A DNA stretch of 64,000 nt from Tulasnella sp. 424. Taxonomy: Eukaryota > Basidiomycota > Agaricomycetes > Cantharellales > Tulasnellaceae. Position 1 is the stretch's first letter. Every line of letters begins with the position of its first letter. Both the position numbers and the translations under genes were made by a program. The DNA is taken from the NCBI GenBank assembly GCA_019633425.1, contig WSUB01000116.1:1-64000 (forward strand), read 5' to 3'. Below are positions 56,229 through 64,000 of this stretch, in pieces. The notes beneath the pieces were generated by a model. The model saw nothing but the letters and a program-made list of their open reading frames with translations, searched no databases and had not been told where the DNA came from.

Positions 56229-58273
56229 ATGTCAACCAGCACCCTACCCTCAATACCTGGCACCGACCCAGAACGCTCGCCCCTGGATGCTTTCAAAATA
56301 GCCGTGGCCGCCAGCATCAACAAGGCTCTCCCAGAGGTTCCCTTGGAAGCTGCTTACAAGGCTGCCGACATTGGCCGGAAAGGAGTTGACTTCTCCGTGG
56401 CTGTGGCTCGCTTCAAATTGGGTGGCAAGCCAGATCCATGGGCAAAGAAAGTCGAGGAGTCCGTGAGCCCCGCCGTCTCCCTGACCAACGTTTACTTGCC
56501 CCGTCTAACGTTTTGTTAGTTCGTAGCCGATGACTACATCGAGTCTGTCAAAGCGGACGGAGCATTCCTATCATTCACCGCTCGGACCACAAGCCTTACT
56601 CGCACTGTCCTTACCACAATCGACCATTTCACAAATCACTCCCCAAGTGGTCAGCCATCATACGGCTCGAATGAAAGTGGCAAAGGGAAGAAGGTTGTCA
56701 TTGGTAAGTCGCTCTCAGTGATCCCCCAACTGAGTCTAACGGCCCTCTCTAGAGTACAGCTCGCCAAATATCGCGAAGCAGTTCCACGTCGGCCATCTTC
56801 GTTCAACTATCATCGGCGCTTTCCTCTGCAACGTTTACAAGGCCAGCGGTTGGGATGTCGTATCATTGAACTATCTTGGAGATTGGGGTAGACAGGTTCG
56901 CCTTCTTGCGCTCTGGGCCAGGGCAGCTTGCTGATGCCTGCCTTTTTAGTTCGGATTGATTGCAGTCGGTTTCGAGAAGTATGGAAGCGAGGAAGAACTA
57001 GAGAAAAACGCCATCCGACACCTGTACGACGTATATGTCAAAATCAACAAGGATGCCGAAGAGGATGAGTCGGTCAACGACGCCGCTCGTGCATACTTCA
57101 AGCGAATGGAGGACGGAGACGAGTCAGCCCTCGGCCATTGGAGGAAGTGGCGCGAACTATCGATCGAGAGGTACAAGACCGAATATGAGAGGCTGAATGT
57201 TGCCTTCGACGTTTACTCCGGTGAAAGTCAAGTCGGCAAGGAGAGCCAGGACTCGTGCTTGAAAAGACTGGAGGATATGGGGCTCGTATCTGACTCAGAT
57301 GGCGCCAAGATCGTTGACCTGGAAAAGTACAAATTAGGCAAGGCCGTCGTTCGAAAAAAAGGTATGTTTGATTGTCGTGCGCATCTAGGAAACCTAGGTC
57401 CTGACGCGCCATTTAGACGGAACTAGCATCTATCTCACCCGAGATATCGGCGGCGCCGTCGAACGTTACGAAAAGTACAAGTTCGACAAGATGATCTACG
57501 TCGTTGCCAGCCAACAGGACCTTCACTTGGCTCAATTCTTCAAGGTGCTCGAACTGCTCGAATACCCTTGGGCCAAGACCCTTGAACACGTCAACTTCGG
57601 TATGGTGCAAGGAATGAGCACGCGCAAGGGCACGGCTGTCTTCCTGGAGCAGATCATCGAAGAGGCCGCCAAGGTCATGCATGAGCAGATGCAGTCGAAC
57701 GAAGAGAAGTATAAACAGATCGAGAATCCCCTTGAGACTGCCCAAGAGATTGGCATCACCGCAATCAAGATTCAGGATATGAGCGCTAAGCGGTGAGTGA
57801 TTTACCGCATGCAAGAGTCAAGTCTGACGGCGCCCTACCTCAGGATCAACAATTACACGTTCAACTGGAGCCGAATGCTCTCCTTCGAAGGCGACACAGG
57901 ACCGTACATTCAATACGCCCACGTCAGATTAGCGTCGATGGAGAGGAAGAACCCGAATCTGGTCCCTCTTCCGCCGGCGTCCGAAATCCACTTCGACCTC
58001 CTCTCAGAAGCTAAAGCTCGAGATATCGTCTTCCTTCTCGCTACCTATCCGGATGTGGTCAAGACCGCCCAAGAGCGACATGAACCCAGTGGTGTCGTCA
58101 CCTTCTGCATGAAACTGGCGCATTTGATTGCTTCGGCTTGGGAGACGCTGATAGTCAAAGGCGAACCCGACGAGCAGAAGGCGAGGGCACGGTTGTTCCT
58201 CTTCATTCGTGCGAGAGACGTCCTCGCTGCTGGTCTCAGATTACTGAGTATCACGCCACTGGAACGTATGTAA
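56229..58273 (+). CDS. Arginyl-tRNA synthetase
   Basis: Class I enzyme that charges tRNA-Arg using ATP. Six exons; the start [20 protein letters not shown] is the first ATG after the leader. Visible: [20 protein letters not shown] (HIGH motif as HVGH) then [39 protein letters not shown]; a helical insert; [60 protein letters not shown] (KMSK motif as MSTRKG); then the anticodon-binding domain beginning [20 protein letters not shown] and the C-terminal end [18 protein letters not shown] with TAA 58271-58273. About 595 residues, the usual length for the fungal enzyme, which in yeasts serves cytosol or mitochondria. No targeting peptide is clear, so cytosolic is the simplest reading. All junctions hold the frame. 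Confidence 0.93.
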
Positions 58274-58324
58274 AGTGCTGGATGTTCTACGTAGATGTAA
58301 AATCGTATATACGCTATCGACCAC

Positions 58325-61300
58325 TTAGTCCGCACTGAGAGGTGGTAGGCTGGGCCGTTTCCCCTTCAAGGGCCACTCTTCCACCATAGTGGAAGCATCC
58401 CAAACTCGGCCGCCTTTCACGACGAATCGTATGTCCCTTGAAAGAGAGATATCGCGCAGGATTGCAGCTCCAGGAGGATAAATCACCATGTCGGCGAGCT
58501 TTCCCGGCTGTAGAGAACCTATCGAACTGAAAAGGCCCAGGCTGAGGGCACCAGAACGGGTGGCCGATCTCAAGACCTAGGTGGGAGCTCATAGGTTAGT
58601 TACGCATTTAGTGTAAGATTGAAGAATTGAACCGACCTCGTAGGGCGTCATCCCGCCCTGACTGAAGAACCACATTTCTTCATGGTAATTCAGTCCAACT
58701 GGAGGCTCTCCATGTGCGCCAACATTGCCATTGAGCCCTCGTTTCGTCATCTCGTAAACCGAAGCTGATGTATTGAAGAACTGATACGCTGTAGATTGCC
58801 CGTTAGATAACGCAGTCGTGAGGGTGAGCATCTCGGACATACCATCAGAGGGCGCTGAGACTGATCGGGATAAGCGTTCCAAATATCCATGTGGAGTAAA
58901 CCGACGCAGCCTAAAGGATCGCTCGGTTAGCCCGTTTACTGTTAGGAAGGATAGTTGCCGTACTTTTCGTCAAAGGGTACCGATTCATGAGCCTGCCAGG
59001 GTCGCGTCAGCCGGAACGTCATCACTTTCCCGTCGAAACCAACGAAACATACCCAGACGTAATCCTCGCCAAAGATCCCTCCATAGTTCACGATATGGGT
59101 GGGTGTATTCCCAGTCCCACTCGCAGAGAACAAGGTCAAAACATCGTCATACAGTGTTGGGATGGGAATAGAGTGCTCTACAGTTGTCATTCCTAGCGAA
59201 AAATGACTTAAGTTTGAATGGCATTGCCCAGAGGGTACAGCCTCCTCACCATCGACAATGTATGTCATGTCCCAATCAAAGTTCATCCCCCCTTCAGGAT
59301 ATACGTTCATCTCCAGTTCCTTCGCAACCTTGATAAGGCGTTGGCGGGAAGCGCTGAGGGTAAACGATTGATTAGCTGTCCATTTGAGGGAACGAGGCAA
59401 GCAAAATTAAGATTCTGCATTTACCGGGAGGGCAAGTTGTAATTTTTGTACGAGAAGGCATAGGGACCCGCTTCTACTTTCAGTCTGATGAGGGCGGACC
59501 TGGCTTCGGCTTCGTCTGCAATATCTTGATGATAGCCTGCCTCTCCTGCTCCGTAGATAATAGTCCCAGTCGTGAAGATACGCGGACCGAGCATTAGTCC
59601 GCTTTCAACCCGAACTCGCTCGGTCCATGTATCGACGGTGTCTGACGATGGGCTGGGAGGAAGCGCCGGCAAATGTATATCAATTGCTCCTAGCCCGCCA
59701 AAGTGGCAAAGAGGGACTCACTTGTGCATAGTGGTGCATCCGTAGGCAAGGAAGGCCAATTGTTCCCAGGAGGACGCGACGGTATCTGCTCCATTCCAAT
59801 GGGCATGAACATCCACGAAACCCGGAACGACGAGTCCTCCTTGTGCATCAATCACCTTGGCCCCTTCCGGGACGGTAAGGCCCTTTCCGACGAGCTGAAT
59901 GACACCTCCCTGGATTATAACGGTTCCGCCCTCAACGACGTCTTCCGCCTCATCGCCGGTAATCATCGTGACAAGAGTAGCGTTGATTATTACAAGGATA
60001 TCAGCGCGGCTCTTCGCTGGTTCAACCTGTTCCTTCATCTCCCGACGGGCGACGTCGAAAGCGTCATCGCTCAGCCTTCTACTCTCGCTTTGATGGTACG
60101 CGTGCACCTCCGTCACGTTGACATATCTTCGAACGCAGTCGATTCCAAAGGTTGATGGATCGCCTTGGATAGCAGCTTGACAGTGCTTCAGCTGATCAAC
60201 CTTGAAAGAGTGGAGATAAGGACCTGCACCAAAGTCCCATGGGAGTTAGCTTTTTCATAGCTGCTAAGTTAACCATCAGCCTACCCAAGAACCAGAAAAG
60301 CGTGCTGCCATCTCCTGACCATGCCAAATCATGTCCACCGTCTAAGCTAACCCTTGCGAGTCCACGTGTCGCGTTTCGGCCAGGTTTGCTCCACAATGCA
60401 TCATCGGCATTGACACCGTCCGCGATGTAGATTTGGAAGAAGTCGACAAAAGCTGCGTGACCAATTTTTGCAGGTGCAGTGCGCATGCGGGCACCAGACT
60501 TTACGCTGTCCAGTATTCGTGGAGTCACGGCGAGCTCTACAGACATTCTCCCCCGAGCCAGAGTCTCGGTAGGATAATCTCCCCTCTCGTCGGGCTTGCC
60601 TGAGAGATCGATGACTAACGCCGTCTGCGACGTATGGGCAACGAGCTTGCTGGCTCCATCGGCGAACTTGATCCGGCTTGGGGTCATTCTCGAGACTCTT
60701 CGGATATCTTTGATGGCAAACGTTCTCTCAGTCGCGTCTGGCATACCAAAAGGCGAAGGAAGGGTCAGGGTGCCGACGTAAATACCAGGGTTGGCCGTAG
60801 CCACGACATGACCGGTCATTTCATCTCCTCCGCGGCGGATGAATGCAACATGTCGGTTCAAGCCCTCGCATTCGCAAATGACTGGGTTGTCATAACGGCC
60901 GAGAGGAAGCCCGCCGGATACTTCGAAGGCCAATTGACGCGAGAGATCTGCAATCTCGAATGTAGAGAGGAAGGTATCGGACCACCGGGTGTGGATTACG
61001 AGGTTCGGCATGTGGGGAACGAACGATGGAGAATAATAGGTGGCGTTTGGAACGACGACGGGAACGAAATCCGCTTCTTTTTTGTGAGTACCTGCCTCCT
61101 TCGCGCCAAAGGAGTGGTACTTCGTTTTCCCTCCAGCTCGGAACACGACGTTTGAACCGGTTTCGTCTACTGCAAGCTCCTTGAAAACCCGAATTCGTTG
61201 GACGTCCCGACTCTGCTCCTTCACGAGGTCCGTTTCTGAGATCCGGGTTTCCGCAATGCGCTTTTCGATGGTAGCTTTGAATCGGATCTTTGTCGGCTCG

Positions 61301-62979
61301 CCATTTCGAACGGTCTCTCCCTCGCTGTTGACTGTTAACGGAACACGCCAAAGGGATCCGGCTGCCCAAATAACGATGGCGTCATCGGCAGGAGTGAACG
61401 CGAAAGATGGGTAGGTCCCCATAGGAGCGAAAATGTTGGTAGCGTCATACGTGAGGCCGTACCAAATGTTGCGAATGGTGCCGGACACGAGATCTCTGTA
61501 ATGGCAAAATTTAACGACCGCTTGATTTTCATCCTAGGAGGAGCTTACTTTAGGACCAATGCTTCCTTGTCTCGCACCCGGCGGACGAATGCCAGCGTGC
61601 GCCCGTCATGAGAAAGCTCTGGGCGAGAGGCACTTCCAGGCGATGCGCTGACCAGATTTTCTGTTTCTCCAGTAGTTAAATTGCGAGCGAATATTGCATA
61701 TATTCCTTTATACACATCTAGGTCCACAGCGTTAAGTTCTGCCATTCGCTACTCCTCAAGCCCTTCACACTCACCTTTGCTATACTCGAACGCGCCGTCA
61801 CTGTCCTCGGCAACATTCTTGGAGTATATAACACGGTCTTTACCCCACCATATAAATTGCTCCGGTCCGATTTGTTGGTCAGGATACTGCTCAGGTCCCC
61901 AACCGAAAGGGAGGTTGCGGCCGACGACTCGCATTCCATCCCCAATTTCGACGGATTTTTCCTGCGATGGGACTTCATAAATCCACCCTTCCCCAGCACC
62001 CAGAGACCTTCCAGACGTGTACCACTTCGTTGCGATGACCTACGTGGGTATTGCTCAGTGGATTATGCCGATAGCCTAACCCAGAATGCACGGACCTTGT
62101 CGCCATCAGGATGGAAACGAGCATCGGATACCCATCTATACGTCTCGTTCGTGACTCTGTGAGCTTCAGACCTTCCTTCCCGTAGCAGCCGCCTCTGACG
62201 TCGGTCGTTGTCTTCCTTCAACCCTTCAGCCAACCGACGCTCATCTTCCTCCTCGTGGGCCAAGGCCTCCGACAGGCTTTGGCTGGGTGAGGAAACATCA
62301 CGATCATATGACCGTAAAGCTGCTGTTTGGCAGCCCCTCCAGGGCATCGCCCAGATATTTTCAGTTCCGAGGCCTGCGTCCGAGCGGAAGACTAGCTTCC
62401 TGCCATCCGGAGAGAAGTGCGGGTCTGAATCCCATGGAACCCCGAGAAGGATTGGATAGGCTCGCCATCGGGTCCGGTCATCCGAATTTTGTAGGGCACC
62501 TGATGGCAGGCAGTACAGGTCGCCTACGGCCCGTAAATAGAGATGAGCGACCGAGTATGGGAGGGGGATTGCTTCGACATACCTAGCATGTCGAATACGA
62601 TTTCTCCTTCGGAAGATACATCGAGCCGTAACCACGTTCCCTCTTCGACATCGTACTTGAGCTTCCTAGGATGAGGAAAGTCGGTGGAGATATCCCAAGG
62701 TTGCTGAGGCCGAATGGGCCATATATCGTCCTTCCAGCCGTATGCTTTGTCCTCTTTCACGCCGGGTAATACTGAGTTGGAAGCATGGTTCTGGCAGGGT
62801 GTTGTGACGAAGGGACTGGGGATGTGAGGGTGGAGAAGAACGAAAGCTGCACCGATTGCAATTGCGGTTTTCACAACGAACCCGCGTCCGTTTGCCTTCT
62901 GCAAGGTTGGCTCCTCTTCATTGCTCACCCCAAACGCCTTCTCTGACGAATTGTGTGGTGAGGGGAGCGACGGCTCCAT
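58325..62979 (-). CDS. Membrane-anchored TolB-type propeller / amidohydrolase protein
   Basis: A long gene with many introns, about 1,300 residues. The start MEPSLPSPHNSSEKAFGVSN (ATG 62977-62979) is followed by one hydrophobic segment (FVVKTAIAIGAAFVLLH), probably a signal anchor. The N-terminal half is a TolB/WD40-like beta-propeller with repeats such as DPHFSPDGRKLVFRSDAG, DARFHPDGDK and RPELSHDGRTLAFVRRV. The C-terminal half is a metal-dependent amidohydrolase: GGTVIIQGGVIQLVGKG, VIDAQGGLVVPGFVDVHAHW (HxH metal site), KVEAGPYAFSYKNYNLPSR (candidate carboxylated Lys), GMTTVEHSIPIPTLYDDVL (His) and the end LQPGKLADMVIYPPGAAILR then VVKGGRVWDASTM. The stop is TAA on the (-) strand at 58325-58327. 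The domain order is known from bacterial and fungal amidohydrolase-like proteins of unknown substrate. The enzyme should face the lumen or outside of the cell. Confidence 0.85.
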
Positions 62980-64000
62980 TTGGGGGGCGACAAGTGTGCT
63001 CGGATTGGGAGTAATGTGGTCTCAACCTGGGATATTGTGGGCAAGGAACGTAGTGAGAGAGCAGGGAGGGATCCGTGGTTGAAGGGAGCGGGACGAGGCT
63101 GCAGATGGTCGAGGTGAGACGAACAGGGAATGCGCCTGGGAATTGGAAGCAAACAACAAAACGATCGGCACTGAACGCCGGCTCGCCATACATCCCAACC
63201 GCATGAAGCACATTGATATTGTAGCGGTGCAGGAACCAGTCCCCGATTCTACAAATGACCGTATTCGAACATCTTACATGGAGGGTAGCGTTTCCCTGGC
63301 AGGACGCTGAGCAGACTTTGTTCCGATGGACCGTTGAAAGAACTATATCGTCATATTTCCAGAACTTCGCATGCGCAGTATGTAGTGTGATAATAGCCGC
63401 AATACCATATCTCAGAGGAGCCAATACCTTGACCTGTTTAGGTCTTCAGCGGGACGGATACGTGATATCTTTTCTGATAGGGCCCAAGGTGCTGCTACCA
63501 TTTAATCAAGCGCTGCCTCGTTAACCTCAAGCCACTCAGATTCACAGGAAACAGCCGTCGAAGTTTGAAGCGCTCGCGAACGTTTTCTCTGGCACCCAAG
63601 ACTTGAACTCCTGATCGAGCTATAGAAACGAGTAGCTCTTTGTAGGCAGCAAAGAAACAAAATAATATTCAAAAACAGGAAACCCGCCCAATCGTTTGAG
63701 AATAAATAGAATGCGTGAATAAGGGATTAGTTATAATAAGAAGGGACGGGGTAGAAAAGATGTGCAAAAGACAGGCTTGGGGATATATATGAAGAGGAAA
63801 CAAAAACCAGGTGGTGACCGAAAAAAAACAAAGAGGGAAACGAGTTCGAGGCAAAAAGGAAAGGAGAAAACCAAGTCCTTGGGATTATATCAGACGAAGT
63901 GAGTAGTTTAAGCAGGTCTATAGAAAGAGCAGAAGCAGTTCACAGTCAGACATCGTGACGAAGACTTGAAGGAAGTGGCACAAACCTACGAGTGCGGGTT
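62980..64000. other. Edge region without a supported gene
   Basis: Contains the promoter of the amidohydrolase gene. From about 63650 the sequence becomes purine-rich on the + strand and resembles 2200-2350, which is also a 3' flank; it may be the 3' flank of a (-) gene lying beyond the window. Confidence 0.4.

Overview
The window is nuclear DNA of a filamentous fungus, most probably a basidiomycete of the Agaricomycetes. The genes carry many short introns (mostly about 45-75 bases, GT...AG). The gene set is typical of mushroom-forming fungi: F-box proteins with degenerate leucine-rich tails, a pheromone-type MAP kinase, a MOB4/phocein protein, a wax-synthase-like membrane protein, BTB proteins, a cellulose-binding-like small secreted protein and glycoside hydrolase remnants. 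I recognise no complete transposon, virus or CRISPR array. All coordinates and splice sites were read by eye from the sequence.

Layout. 0-12 kb: 3' part of an M17 leucine aminopeptidase; an orphan gene (-) with a second copy at 28 kb; an ALY/Yra1-type mRNA export factor; two tandem MFS transporters (-). 12-26 kb: a long non-coding stretch, an AT-hook/cysteine-rich protein, an unrecognised serine-rich protein, a small CBM1-like secreted protein, a bHLH transcription factor and a MOB4/phocein homologue with a long acidic tail. 25.7-30.7 kb: a broken alpha-amylase, the second orphan gene and a 5'-truncated GH10 xylanase. 31-45 kb: wax-synthase-like protein, dynactin p27, F-box protein, Fus3/Kss1-type MAP kinase, F-box protein, HAD phosphatase and cyclophilin H. 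45.8-49.9 kb: a large protein joining a BTB domain to a C-terminal CAP-Gly domain. 50.7-55.8 kb: a tRNA-Ala gene, isolated tRNA 3' ends and a mosaic of direct and inverted copies of one gene. 56-63 kb: arginyl-tRNA synthetase and a membrane-anchored TolB-propeller/amidohydrolase.

The genes form no single pathway; most are ordinary housekeeping or signalling genes. The unusual signals are: (1) an inverted duplication of an orphan gene with its promoter, copies about 24 kb apart; (2) the 51-55 kb mosaic with a GC-rich inverted repeat and tRNA scraps; (3) decayed amylase and xylanase genes on both sides of the (+) orphan copy; (4) the BTB/CAP-Gly architecture; (5) two near-identical introns in the (+) orphan gene. 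Signals (1) and (2) are the best candidates for something undescribed.
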